Below, in pieces: positions 45,326 through 53,123 of a stretch of DNA of 64,000 nucleotides. How positions within the stretch are numbered: position 1 is the first letter of the stretch; the number at the start of each line of letters is the position of its first letter. The notes under the pieces are model-generated. The model saw only the letters and a program-made list of their open reading frames with translations, ran no database searches and was not told where the DNA came from. Origin of the DNA: Salinisphaera sp040361255 (GTDB lineage: Bacteria; Pseudomonadota; Gammaproteobacteria; Nevskiales; Salinisphaeraceae); contig NZ_APNG01000013.1 of NCBI RefSeq assembly GCF_040361255.1, forward strand, positions 1-64,000, given 5' to 3'. Made by a program: the position numbers and the translations under genes.

Positions 45326-46459
45326 CTAGGCGCCCCGCTGGTCGATGGGCCGGAAATCACGCACTTCCGGGCCGACATATTCCGCATTCGGGCGGATCAG
45401 GCGGTTGTCGGCACGCTGTTCAAAGATATGCGCCCCCCAGCCGGTCAGCCGCGAGATCACGAAAATCGGCGTGAACAGCTGGGTGGGAATGCCCAGGAAG
45501 TGGTAGGCCGTCGCATGATAGAAGTCGGCGTTGGGGAACATGCCCTTCTCGTCGTGCATGACCTGCTCGAGACGCTCGGAGATCGCGTACAGGTTCTGCT
45601 TGTAGGGGTCATCGCCGGCGAGCTTCTTCGACCATTCCTTGATGATGCCGTTGCGCGGATCGGCCTTTTTATAGACACGATGGCCGAAGCCCATGATCTT
45701 TTCCTTGTTCTCCAGCATCTTCTTGAGACCGGCTTCGGCGTCGTCCGGGTCCTTGAAGGTCTGGATCAGTTCCATGGCCTTTTCGTTGGCGCCGCCATGC
45801 AGCGGCCCGCGCAGCGCGCCGATCGCGCCGGTGACCGCCGAGTAGAAGTCCGACAACGTCGCGGTGATCACGCGGGCAGTGAACGTCGAGGCGTTGAACT
45901 CGTGCTCGGCATAGAGGATCAGCGACGTCGACATGCACTTGATGGCGTCTTCGCTGGGTTTTTCCCCGTGCAGCAGATGCAAAAAGTGGCCGCCGATCTT
46001 GTCGTCGTCGGTATCCACATCGATGCGTTTGCCGGATTCCACGAAGTGATACCAGTACATCAGCATCGACGGAAAGCTCGCCAGCAGCCGATCGGCCACG
46101 TCGTTCTGCTGCTTGGCGGCATCGTTTTCCTGTTCGATGGTGCCCAGCACCGACGCACCCGTGCGCATGACGTCCATGGGATGGGTGTCGCGCGGCAACA
46201 CCTCAAGCGCGGTCTTCACGCCATCGGGCAGGCCACGCATGCCGGCCAGCCGCTTTTTGTAGTCGTCGAGCTGGCTTTGCGTGGGCAGCTCGCCGTAGAG
46301 CATGAGATAGGCGACTTCCTCGAATTCGGCCTTGGCGGCCAGATCCTCGATCAGATAGCCGCGATAGGTCAGGCCAACACCCTTCTTGCCGACCGTACAG
46401 ATCGCCGTCTTGCCGGCGGTGACACCGGCCAGGCCGGCCGTATTTTCAGTCTTGCTCAT
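45326..46459 (-). CDS. prpC: 2-methylcitrate synthase
   Basis: A 377-residue citrate synthase-fold enzyme, most like PrpC, which condenses propionyl-CoA with oxaloacetate. Typical blocks are AGVTAGKTAICTVGKKGVGL, LTYRGYLIEDLA, YAEHEFNASTFTARV, LRGPLHGGANEKAMELI and the catalytic region GFGHRVYKKADPRNGII. The N-terminal AGVTAGKTAI and the short length separate it from the longer hexameric GltA. The start at 46459 has an AGGAG site. It lies 52 bp after acuI, so propionyl-CoA made by AcuI could be used directly. The rest of the prp cluster (prpB, acnD) is not in view, and some side activity with acetyl-CoA is common. Confidence 0.85.
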   Translation of the reverse strand: MSKTENTAGLAGVTAGKTAICTVGKKGVGLTYRGYLIEDLAAKAEFEEVAYLMLYGELPTQSQLDDYKKRLAGMRGLPDGVKTALEVLPRDTHPMDVMRTGASVLGTIEQENDAAKQQNDVADRLLASFPSMLMYWYHFVESGKRIDVDTDDDKIGGHFLHLLHGEKPSEDAIKCMSTSLILYAEHEFNASTFTARVITATLSDFYSAVTGAIGALRGPLHGGANEKAMELIQTFKDPDDAEAGLKKMLENKEKIMGFGHRVYKKADPRNGIIKEWSKKLAGDDPYKQNLYAISERLEQVMHDEKGMFPNADFYHATAYHFLGIPTQLFTPIFVISRLTGWGAHIFEQRADNRLIRPNAEYVGPEVRDFRPIDQRGA

Positions 46460-46511
46460 TGCCCGAAACTCCTGGGATTGTTCTTGAATCGACGTGTGGC
46501 TTGCGCCGTTG

Positions 46512-47498
46512 TCATGCCTGGATATCGACGACCGTACGGCCGGTGTTTTCACCCGCCATGATGGTGTCGCACACGCCGTGAACGTCGGCCAAGCCTACGG
46601 TTTGTGTCGCGATCGTGTCCAGATGTGCCGGCTTCTGGTTGCCCGAGAGCATGCCCCAGATTTCTTCACGCCAGGTATTGGGGCATTCCACCGAATGAAT
46701 GCCCAGCAGCGATACGCCGCGCAGGATGAACGGCATCACCGTGGTCGACAGCTTGGGCCCGCCGGCCAGACCGATCGCGGCCACATTTCCGTAGGGCTGA
46801 ACCTGGGCCACGATATTGGCCAGCAGATCGCCGCCGACTGCGTCGATTGCGCCGGCATACACCGGCTTGCCCAGCGGCTTGCCGTCGAGATCGAGCGCGT
46901 CCGGGGTGATCACATCAGTCGCGCCGAGCTTCTTGAGGAAGTCGCCTTCGGCGTCGGCCTTGCGCGATACGGCCACGACTTCATAGCCGGCCTGGGCCAG
47001 GATATCGATCGCGAACATGCCCACACCGCCGGTCGCGCCGGTCACCAGCACCGGCCCGTCCTCGGGTTTCTGGAAGTTGTCGGTCATGCGCTTGACCGCC
47101 ATGCCGGCAGTAAAACCGGCCGTGCCCAGCGCCATGGTCTGCCACAGCGTCAGCCCGTCGGGCTTTTTGACCACGCACTCGGCGGGAATACGCACATATT
47201 CGGCCAGGCCGCCGTCGCGGGTTTCGCTCATGAACCACCCGGTGACCACCACTTCGTCGCCGGGCGAGAAGCGATCGTCGTCGCTGGATTCGACCACGCC
47301 GGCGACATCGATGCCGGCATTGAGGGGGCGTTTGCGCGCGATCTTGCCCTTGCCGGTGATCGCGAGCGCATCCTTGAAGTTGAGCGAGGAGTAGTGCGAC
47401 TTGATGACGACATTACCGTCGCTGAGCTCGTTGAGCTCCATGTCGGTGATATCGGCGCTTGTGCCGTTGTCGGTATCGACGATGCGCAGTGCTTTCAT
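46512..47498 (-). CDS. acuI: Acryloyl-CoA reductase-type MDR oxidoreductase (AcuI/YhdH family)
   Basis: A 328-residue medium-chain dehydrogenase of the YhdH/AcuI group, NADPH-dependent reductases of acryloyl-CoA to propionyl-CoA. The N-terminal block YSSLNFKDALAITGKGKIAR is characteristic, as are LNAGIDVAGVVESS, DGGLAEYVRI, the NADPH loop VTGATGGVGMFAIDILA and LLGIHSVECP. There are no zinc-binding cysteines in the usual MDR positions, as expected for this subfamily. It is divergent from the dodecin gene and precedes prpC in a likely two-gene operon, which supports a propionyl-CoA route. Other quinone-oxidoreductase activities cannot be excluded. Confidence 0.82.
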   Translation of the reverse strand: MKALRIVDTDNGTSADITDMELNELSDGNVVIKSHYSSLNFKDALAITGKGKIARKRPLNAGIDVAGVVESSDDDRFSPGDEVVVTGWFMSETRDGGLAEYVRIPAECVVKKPDGLTLWQTMALGTAGFTAGMAVKRMTDNFQKPEDGPVLVTGATGGVGMFAIDILAQAGYEVVAVSRKADAEGDFLKKLGATDVITPDALDLDGKPLGKPVYAGAIDAVGGDLLANIVAQVQPYGNVAAIGLAGGPKLSTTVMPFILRGVSLLGIHSVECPNTWREEIWGMLSGNQKPAHLDTIATQTVGLADVHGVCDTIMAGENTGRTVVDIQA

Positions 47499-47628
47499 TT
47501 TTGGCCTGTTCGTGACTAAGAACTCAGGCCGCCGTTTGTATCATATTGAACGACTGTTCGCCGTCGCTTGAGGCCTTGCGGACTCGGGCGTAGGCTTGCC
47601 GGGGTTTAATTTCCAACGAGAACGATTC

Positions 47629-47847
47629 ATGAGCGATAACGTATACAAATCCGTGGAACTGACCGGCTCCTCGGAAACCAGCCAGGAAGACGCCGTGCGC
47701 AAGGCGATTGCCGAAGCCTCGAAGTCGATCGCGAACATGCGCTGGTTCCAGGTCACCGGCGTGCGTGGACATATCGAAAACAACGAAGTCGCCCACTGGC
47801 AGGTGTCGGTGAAGGTCGGCTTCACCCTCGAAGACAAGGCCGGTTAA
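47629..47847 (+). CDS. Dodecin family flavin-binding protein
   Basis: A 72-residue dodecin, which forms hollow dodecamers that bind flavins or coenzyme A in the cytoplasm. The family pattern is complete: VYKSVELTGSSETSQEDAVR, then IAEASKSIANMRWFQVTGVR with the flavin-stacking Trp, and VAHWQVSVKVGFTLED. The start at 47629 (MSDNVYKS) is the family start. It is divergent from acuI and 43 bp upstream of pdxH, which needs FMN. Confidence 0.93.
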   Translation: MSDNVYKSVELTGSSETSQEDAVRKAIAEASKSIANMRWFQVTGVRGHIENNEVAHWQVSVKVGFTLEDKAG

Positions 47848-47890
47848 CCGCTGCTACGGGAGTTGGGGCGTGGATAGAGGATCCGACTCG

Positions 47891-48535
47891 ATGACTGACG
47901 ACGCTCCAAGCCCGTGGCAGGGCGAGCTCGACCGGCGCGATCTCATCGAAGAGAACGCGCCGGTCGATCCGCTGGCCCTGTTCGACGACTGGTATCGCCT
48001 GGCCCAGACAGCGGCCATGGTCGAGCCCACCGCCATGACCCTGGCCACGGTCGATGCCAGCGGCCGGCCTTCGGCGCGCATCGTGCTGCTCAAGGGCTTC
48101 GATGCCGATGGGTTTCGTTTCTATACCAACTACCTCAGCCGCAAGGGCGAAGCGCTGGCCGCGAATCCGCAGGCCGCGCTGGTGTTCTGGTGGGAAGCGC
48201 TGGAACGCCAGGTGCGTATCGAAGGCCGGGTGCACAAGCTCGATGCCAGCGCATCGGATGCCTATTTCGCCCGTCGTTCGCGCGGTAGCCGCCTGGGCGC
48301 GCACGCTTCACCGCAAAGCCGTGTGATTGCCGACCGCGCCGAACTCGAACAACGCGTGGTCGATGTCGAAGCCCGGTTTGCCGAGCAGGACGTCCCGCGC
48401 CCCGATCATTGGGGTGGCTATGCGCTCGTACCGGATATGTTCGAATTCTGGCAGGCCCGGCGCAGCCGCCTGCATGACCGGCTGCGTTATCAGCGCAGTG
48501 CCGAGCACTGGCATATCGACCGGCTCGCCCCCTAA
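47891..48535 (+). CDS. pdxH: Pyridoxamine 5'-phosphate oxidase
   Basis: A 214-residue FMN enzyme that oxidises pyridoxine or pyridoxamine 5'-phosphate to PLP. The blocks AMTLATVDASGRPSARIVLL, GFRFYTNYLSRKGEAL, ERQVRIEGRVHKLDASASDA, YFARRSRGSRLGAHASPQS and the C-terminal RLHDRLRYQR match PdxH throughout. The start at 47891 has an AGAGGA ribosome site 9 bp upstream; a GTG at 47870 is an alternative. It probably shares a transcript with the upstream dodecin gene. Confidence 0.96.
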   Translation: MTDDAPSPWQGELDRRDLIEENAPVDPLALFDDWYRLAQTAAMVEPTAMTLATVDASGRPSARIVLLKGFDADGFRFYTNYLSRKGEALAANPQAALVFWWEALERQVRIEGRVHKLDASASDAYFARRSRGSRLGAHASPQSRVIADRAELEQRVVDVEARFAEQDVPRPDHWGGYALVPDMFEFWQARRSRLHDRLRYQRSAEHWHIDRLAP

Positions 48536-48634
48536 AACGACACCGCGAGCGTGCGCGACCGTCACCCTGCGAATTGGGTACAGTCTGTGTGCTTGAACCG
48601 TCGCCGATACCGCTCGCCCTATGGAACCGATGCT

Positions 48635-49594
48635 ATGACTTTGCGCATGCGCGTGCCCCGTTTCGTACTGCTCGCTTTCGCAAGCGCCATGCTGGCGCTC
48701 GCCCTGGGCACGGGCGCGGCACAGGCCGCGATCTACAACATGCCGCCCGAAGGCTCGGACATCGTCGGCAAGTTGCAACACATCAAGACCTCGGCCGACG
48801 ACACCTTCGTCAAGCTCGCGCGGCGCTATAACGTCGGCTATCGCGAACTGCGCCTGTCCAATCCCGATGTCGATCCCTGGCTGCCTGGCGAGGGCACGCC
48901 GATGGTGATTCCCACCCGCTACGTGCTGCCCAACGTGGCGCGCAAGGGCATCGTCATCAACATTCCGGAAATGCGGCTGTACTACTTCCCGCCGGCGGGC
49001 AGCGAATATGCGGGCAAGGTGGTGACCTACCCGCTGGGTATCGGTCGCGAGGGCTGGTCCACCCCGCTGGCTAAGACCACGATCGTGCGCAAGAAAGCCG
49101 ACCCGACCTGGACGCCGCCGGCCTCGATCCGTGCCGAACACGAAAAAGCCGGCGATCCGCTACCGGCAGTGGTGGCCGCCGGCCCGGACAATCCGCTGGG
49201 CCAGCATGCGCTGTATCTGGGCCTGCCGTCCTACCTGCTGCATGGCACGAACAAGCCGGCCGGTATCGGCTTGAAGGTCTCGCACGGCTGTATCCGGCTT
49301 TACCCGGAAGATATCGCGTCACTGTTCGCGCTGGTGCCCACCGGCACGCCGGTCAACATCGTCAGCGAGCCCTACAAGATGGGCTGGGAAGGCAATACGC
49401 TGTATATCGAAGCACACCCGCCGGATGCCAACGGCGACGCGCCGGTGCGCTCGTTCACGCCCTGGGTGGAAAGCCTGATCTCGGCGACGGCCGATCACCC
49501 CAAGGCGCCGATCGACTGGGATCGTGCCCAGGCCGTGGTCGAAAAGGCCGACGGCATGCCCGAACCGATCGGAATCAATATCGACGGGCGCTGA
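48635..49594 (+). CDS. LysM-L,D-transpeptidase (ErfK/YbiS-like)
   Basis: A 319-residue periplasmic L,D-transpeptidase. A signal peptide (about 1-31, LALGTGAAQA) is followed by a LysM-like domain (about 51-98; TFVKLARRYNVGYRELRLSN) and the YkuD catalytic domain with HGTN at 203-206 and the active-site motif SHGCIRL (Cys219, His217). In E. coli the ErfK/YbiS/YcfS/YnhG group attaches Braun lipoprotein to meso-diaminopimelate. The convergent neighbour encodes an Lpp-like lipoprotein ending in lysine, supporting that role here. Formation of 3-3 crosslinks is the alternative. The start at 48635 leaves a normal signal peptide. Confidence 0.93.
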   Translation: MTLRMRVPRFVLLAFASAMLALALGTGAAQAAIYNMPPEGSDIVGKLQHIKTSADDTFVKLARRYNVGYRELRLSNPDVDPWLPGEGTPMVIPTRYVLPNVARKGIVINIPEMRLYYFPPAGSEYAGKVVTYPLGIGREGWSTPLAKTTIVRKKADPTWTPPASIRAEHEKAGDPLPAVVAAGPDNPLGQHALYLGLPSYLLHGTNKPAGIGLKVSHGCIRLYPEDIASLFALVPTGTPVNIVSEPYKMGWEGNTLYIEAHPPDANGDAPVRSFTPWVESLISATADHPKAPIDWDRAQAVVEKADGMPEPIGINIDGR

Positions 49595-49630
49595 CGTACG
49601 CCTTACCGGCCGATCTCACAGCCGGCGACC

Positions 49631-49662
49631 AAAAAAAACCCCGCACAAAGGCGGGGTTTTTT
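49631..49662. terminator. Bidirectional intrinsic terminator
   Basis: CCCCGC (49639-49644), a 6-nt loop and GCGGGG (49651-49656) form a stem flanked by eight A on the left (49631-49638) and six T on the right (49657-49662). It can terminate both the L,D-transpeptidase gene (plus) and the lipoprotein gene (minus). Confidence 0.9.
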
Positions 49663-49698
49663 CGTGCGACGGCGCGAACGCCGTCAGCGCTCGCGCGC

Positions 49699-49953
49699 TT
49701 ACTTGCGCTGCGAGGACTCGAACATACGCTCGATGCGCTGCGAGTTCGCCTGGGCGGCGGACTTGGCTTCCTGCGCGGTCTGCATGGCGCGGTTGGCCGT
49801 GCGCTGCGCTTCATTGGCAGTCGACTGGGCGGATTCGGCCTTGCGCATGGCCTGATCGACCTGCGACTGCATGCCGTCGGTGTTGCTCGCGCAACCGGCA
49901 GCAGCAGCGACAACGCCAACAACAAACGCGGATTTCAGCAGCGTCTTGGTCAT
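49699..49953 (-). CDS. Lpp-like alanine-zipper outer-membrane lipoprotein
   Basis: An 84-residue lipoprotein resembling Braun lipoprotein. The signal peptide ends in the lipobox AAAGC with lipidated Cys21 (a permissive lipobox). The mature part is a helical heptad pattern rich in Ala, Gln and Asn (QVDQAMRKAESAQSTANEAQ, RTANRAMQTAQEAKSAAQAN), and the protein ends in SSQRK. The C-terminal lysine is the residue that L,D-transpeptidases join to peptidoglycan in E. coli Lpp. The start at 49953 has an AGGAG site 8 bp upstream. It faces the L,D-transpeptidase gene across a shared terminator and has a good promoter upstream. Confidence 0.88.
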   Translation of the reverse strand: MTKTLLKSAFVVGVVAAAAGCASNTDGMQSQVDQAMRKAESAQSTANEAQRTANRAMQTAQEAKSAAQANSQRIERMFESSQRK

Positions 49954-49980
49954 AGTAAGACTCCTGTCTTTCATTTCTTG

Positions 49981-50009
49981 CATATAACGTCAGGCCAACC
50001 GCCTGACAA
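49981..50009 (-). promoter_or_regulatory. Promoter of the Lpp-like gene with embedded palindrome
   Basis: On the minus strand TTGTCA (-35, 50009-50004) and TATATG (-10, 49986-49981) are 17 bp apart, with transcription expected about 20 bp before the start codon. The spacer contains the inverted repeat GTCAGGC-CAACC-GCCTGAC (49989-50007), a possible operator. Confidence 0.55.
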
Positions 50010-50138
50010 GGCGCGTATAAGCTATCACAGCCATACACTTTTGTAGATTACATTGTACAGCTGGAAAAACAATTTCTTGTGCATGGCGGCGTTGCGCGCG
50101 AGCATGCGCGCCAGACCTGCACGGCAACGAACTCGCCC

Positions 50139-51260
50139 ATGACAGACTCCGCCATTATCTTCGATGAAGTCGTGAGCACCAACGGCAAGCGCATCGGCCA
50201 TGTCACGCTCAATAATACCAGCGCACTCAATGCCTTGACGCTCGACATGCTCGAGCCGCTACACAAGCAGCTCACGGCCTGGGATACCGATGCCGAGATC
50301 GCGGCGATCTTCATCGATGCCAACGGCGACAAGGCCTTCTGCGCGGGCGGCAATATCGTCGCGCTCTACAAGGGCATGACCGGCCAGGGCGATCCCGATT
50401 ATCCCGACCGTTTCTTCACCCTCGAATACCGGCTGTGCCACGCCATCCACATGCTGGCCACCCCCTGTATCGCCTGGGGCAATGGTCTGATCATGGGCGG
50501 CGGCATGGGCGTGTTTTCGGCGGCCTCGCACCGTATCGTGACCGCTACATCGACCCTGTCGATGCCGGAAATCAAGATCGGCCTGTTCCCCGACTGCGGT
50601 GCGACCTGGTTTTTCAACCGCCTGCCCGGCCGGCTCGGTCTGTTCGTGGCCCTGACCGGCGCCAGTCTCGAGGCCCAGGACGCGCTGCTGGCCGGCCTGG
50701 CCGATCGCGCCATCGATCACGACGCCAAGGATACGGTCTTCGATGCGCTGACCCGGATTACCGACTGGAACCAGCCCCATGCCGCGGTCGACCGCGTGTT
50801 GCGCCAGCATGCCCGCGAATACCCGGCCGCACTCGGCGAATCGAAGCTGCTCGAACACGCCATGACCATTCGCGAGGCCACCGATGCCGCCACGCTGGCG
50901 GGCATCGTCGCGGCCATCCGCAAACTCGCCGAGGCGGACGACCCGTGGCTGGTCGAAGCCGCGACCAATCTCGACGGCGGCTGCCCGGTCACTGCCCATC
51001 TGATCTATCGCCAGCTGCGGGATGGGCGCTATCTATCGCTCAAGCAGGCCGTGATGCGCGAACTCAAGATGGCACTGCAGTGTGCTCGCCATCCCGATTT
51101 CGCCGAAGGCGTACGCGCGCTGCTGGTGGACAAGGATCGCGAGCCGCAGTGGATTTTCGAATCGGTCGCCGCCGTACCGGCCGACTATATCGACGCGCAT
51201 TTTCGCGCCCCCTGGGACGGGGACCACCCGCTGCGTGATCTGCCCGACGTCAAACCCTGA
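50139..51260 (+). CDS. Enoyl-CoA hydratase/isomerase family, 3-hydroxyisobutyryl-CoA hydrolase-like
   Basis: A 373-residue crotonase-fold protein of the HIBYL-CoA hydrolase subgroup, which releases 3-hydroxyisobutyrate in valine breakdown and also accepts 3-hydroxypropionyl-CoA. The oxyanion-hole segment is KAFCAGGNIVALYKG, and the second glycine region is GNGLIMGGGMGVFSAASHRI. SMPEIKIGLFPDCGATWFFN with the catalytic Glu is diagnostic of the subgroup, as is the length of about 370 residues against 260 for simple hydratases. The start at 50139 (MTDSAIIFDEV) fits the family. No other valine-catabolic genes are adjacent, so substrate assignment is by family only. Confidence 0.85.
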   Translation: MTDSAIIFDEVVSTNGKRIGHVTLNNTSALNALTLDMLEPLHKQLTAWDTDAEIAAIFIDANGDKAFCAGGNIVALYKGMTGQGDPDYPDRFFTLEYRLCHAIHMLATPCIAWGNGLIMGGGMGVFSAASHRIVTATSTLSMPEIKIGLFPDCGATWFFNRLPGRLGLFVALTGASLEAQDALLAGLADRAIDHDAKDTVFDALTRITDWNQPHAAVDRVLRQHAREYPAALGESKLLEHAMTIREATDAATLAGIVAAIRKLAEADDPWLVEAATNLDGGCPVTAHLIYRQLRDGRYLSLKQAVMRELKMALQCARHPDFAEGVRALLVDKDREPQWIFESVAAVPADYIDAHFRAPWDGDHPLRDLPDVKP

Positions 51261-51699
51261 GACGAATCGATCGAATCGTTCTCGAGAGTGGACGCGGCTT
51301 TGCAGGTGGCGTGGCCGCGGCTCGTGGGTCGAACGGTTCGGTTTTAACCGCAGATTTAGGCAGATCGACGCAGATTAAGAAAGGGCTTGGTGCGAGGCCT
51401 TGGACGTTCGGGCAGCGGCTGGCCACCGTGAGCATCGCGGCGTTAGGCTAGCCGCTTGTGATGAATCAATCACCGAAGCCGGCTTATCGGCGTGTCTTTT
51501 ATGACACGCACGGAATCAGGCTGGGTCGAACGGTTCGCTTCTTTAAGCTGCAGGATTGACGCAGCTCTAGCATCGTGGGTTTGCGGCCACGGCCGGGGTC
51601 GGCGCTCCCGGTTGGCTGGCAGGGAAAGACCGGCAAGCACCTTGTCGGCGTCGCTTATCCGATCTGCGACCATCTGCGTCGATCTGCGGACAGATGCCT
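51261..51699. repeat. Repeat-rich intergenic region related to the 37.7-kb inverted repeat
   Basis: No gene is supported here. GGGTCGAACGGTTCG occurs twice in direct orientation (51326-51340 and 51523-51537). CAGATCGACGCAGAT (51361-51375) is exactly complementary to ATCTGCGTCGATCTG (51672-51686), an inverted pair about 300 bp apart. CGTCGATCTGCGGACA at 51677-51692 is identical to the inner arm at 37832-37847. The right end abuts the truncated selO remnant. Confidence 0.75.
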
Positions 51700-52112
51700 G
51701 CCCAGTCGGGCGGTAACTTCGCGTAGACCTCATGTTCGGGCGGCTCTTCGAACGGGCGCCGCAGGATGGCGGGCAGACGCTCGATCTCGCTGTAGTCGCC
51801 TTCGTCGGCGCGGGCGGTGGCGCTCTGGGCCAGATAGTTACGCAGCACGTACTTGGGGTTGGTCAGGCGCATACGCTCGGCGCGGGCGGCTGTCGTGGGC
51901 GTCGGTGTGACCCAGGCGCTCGCGACTCCGCGATCGACAAATTCGTCGACAAACGGTGCATTGCTCGCGCCGGGCGCGGCCTAAACATGGCCCAGCGCAC
52001 GAAATATGCGCATGAAACCGGCGCCGTCCGCGGCCCTCGGGCGTAGCAGCTCGGCGACGAGTTCACGATCGCCCTGGCGGGCGGCAACTGGCACGCGCCG
52101 GCACGGGCCTAC
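51700..52112 (-). pseudogene. selO: Decayed C-terminal remnant of SelO (YdiU/UPF0061) protein AMPylase
   Basis: On the minus strand the best-preserved part (about 51700-51872) reads RLTNPKYVLRNYLAQSATAR, then GDYSEIERLPAILRRPFEEP and YAKLPPDWA, the typical C-terminus of SelO. Upstream pieces of the same family survive in shifted frames: DRELVAELLRP, GAGFMRIFRALGHV, then an in-frame TAG, then FVDEFVDRGVASAW. The expected last residues with the Cys-Ser-Ser end are missing; the homology stops where the GCAGATCGACGCAGAT-type repeat begins. The N-terminal kinase-like domain is absent. SelO transfers AMP to proteins and is a full-length enzyme of about 480 residues; this copy cannot be functional. 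Confidence 0.72.
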
Positions 52113-52148
52113 GCGCTCGACGCGAACAATCGTCGCGCGGGTGCCGGC

Positions 52149-52529
52149 TTAATCGCGTTCGTCGTCGCTCGCCGGTTCGCAATAGGTCGCATTCGGGTCG
52201 CCACTGCCATCCTGGATCGGCACTTCGCGCGAGTCAGCACGCGCACGGCATTCAGCCTGACGACGCGAGGCCTCGACGCGCCGGCGTTCGCGCTCCAGCT
52301 CGTAGGTCTTGCGTGCGTTTTGCAGCCGTTCGATATCGGTGGAGAGCGTATCGTCTTCGCGATTGCTGGCCCCGCCCGGGCGCTGTGGCTCGCCCACGGC
52401 CTCGAAGGCATCGACGGGTTCGTCCAGCGGATTCGGCGGTGGCGGCTCGGGATCGCTGGCGCAGCCACTCAGCCCGATGCAGGCAACCGCAGCCACCAGT
52501 GCCAGCGCAGGTAAATACGGAACGGCCAT
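52149..52529 (-). CDS. Small lipoprotein with charged coiled-coil region
   Basis: A 126-residue putative lipoprotein of no named family. The signal peptide ends in the lipobox LSGC (Cys23). The mature start is Pro-rich (ASDPEPPPPNPLDEPVDAFE), followed by an Arg/Glu-rich helix (IERLQNARKTYELERERRRV) likely to form a coiled coil, and a Cys-containing end (QAECRA, ATYCEPASDDERD). A GGGGGA ribosome site precedes the ATG at 52529; the longer open frame upstream is not supported. A single DnaA-box-like TGTGGATAA at 52552-52560 lies in its promoter region. Confidence 0.72.
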   Translation of the reverse strand: MAVPYLPALALVAAVACIGLSGCASDPEPPPPNPLDEPVDAFEAVGEPQRPGGASNREDDTLSTDIERLQNARKTYELERERRRVEASRRQAECRARADSREVPIQDGSGDPNATYCEPASDDERD

Positions 52530-52664
52530 CACGTTTCCCCCAATAAGTATTTGTGGATAAAAGTCTAGAACAAAACGCGGCTTACAGGGGGCAATGCGCT
52601 CGTCATCCCGCGCGCATGCCGAAAAACGATAAGATCGCGTTTCGAATCGAGCCCGCGAGTTTTC

Positions 52665-53111
52665 ATGCAGAAGCTTCATGTCGCCCAGGTCTTCGCCGTC
52701 GATGCCGGGACCGCTTTCGATGTCATCAGCGACCATGCCGGCTATGCCAGCCTGCCCGGCGTACGCCGGGCCTGGCTGCGCCGCGAAGGCGATGCGCACC
52801 GCGACGGCGTCAACGCCGAACGGGTCATCGATCTGGGGCTGGCGCGTATCGTCGAGCGTATTACCGAATACGAGCCGGGGGTGGCACTGGGCTATCGCAT
52901 CATCGCCTCGCCGTTGCCGATCGTGCATCACGGCGCGCGCCTGACCTTCGAAGCGCTCGAGGGCGCCACGCCGCGCACGCGGGTGCACTGGCATTCGACA
53001 CTGGAGGCGGTCACGCCGCTGGTAGGCCGCGGCGTGGAGTTCGCCGTGGCCCGACAGATGGCCGTGGCCTATCGACTGGCACTGATGATCTGGGCACGGC
53101 GGCTGCGTTGA
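52665..53111 (+). CDS. SRPBCC (START/polyketide cyclase-like) family protein
   Basis: A 148-residue helix-grip protein. The N-terminal VAQVFAVDAGTAFDVISDHA and YASLPGVRRAWLRREGD follow the SRPBCC pattern of a strand followed by the DxxxYxxxxP segment. The middle has alternating strands (ARIVERITEYEPGVALGYRI, GARLTFEALEGATPRTRVHW), and the protein ends in a long amphipathic helix. Such proteins bind hydrophobic ligands; COQ10/RatA-type and polyketide-cyclase-type members share this fold, and I cannot tell which applies. It is convergent with mscL, with 12 bp between stops. Confidence 0.78.
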   Translation: MQKLHVAQVFAVDAGTAFDVISDHAGYASLPGVRRAWLRREGDAHRDGVNAERVIDLGLARIVERITEYEPGVALGYRIIASPLPIVHHGARLTFEALEGATPRTRVHWHSTLEAVTPLVGRGVEFAVARQMAVAYRLALMIWARRLR

Positions 53112-53123
53112 GCCGCCCGGGCT

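Noticed and set aside
52552..52560. DnaA box TGTGGATAA as a possible replication origin
   Set aside because: A single box without a cluster or AT-rich unwinding region; the neighbouring genes give no origin context.
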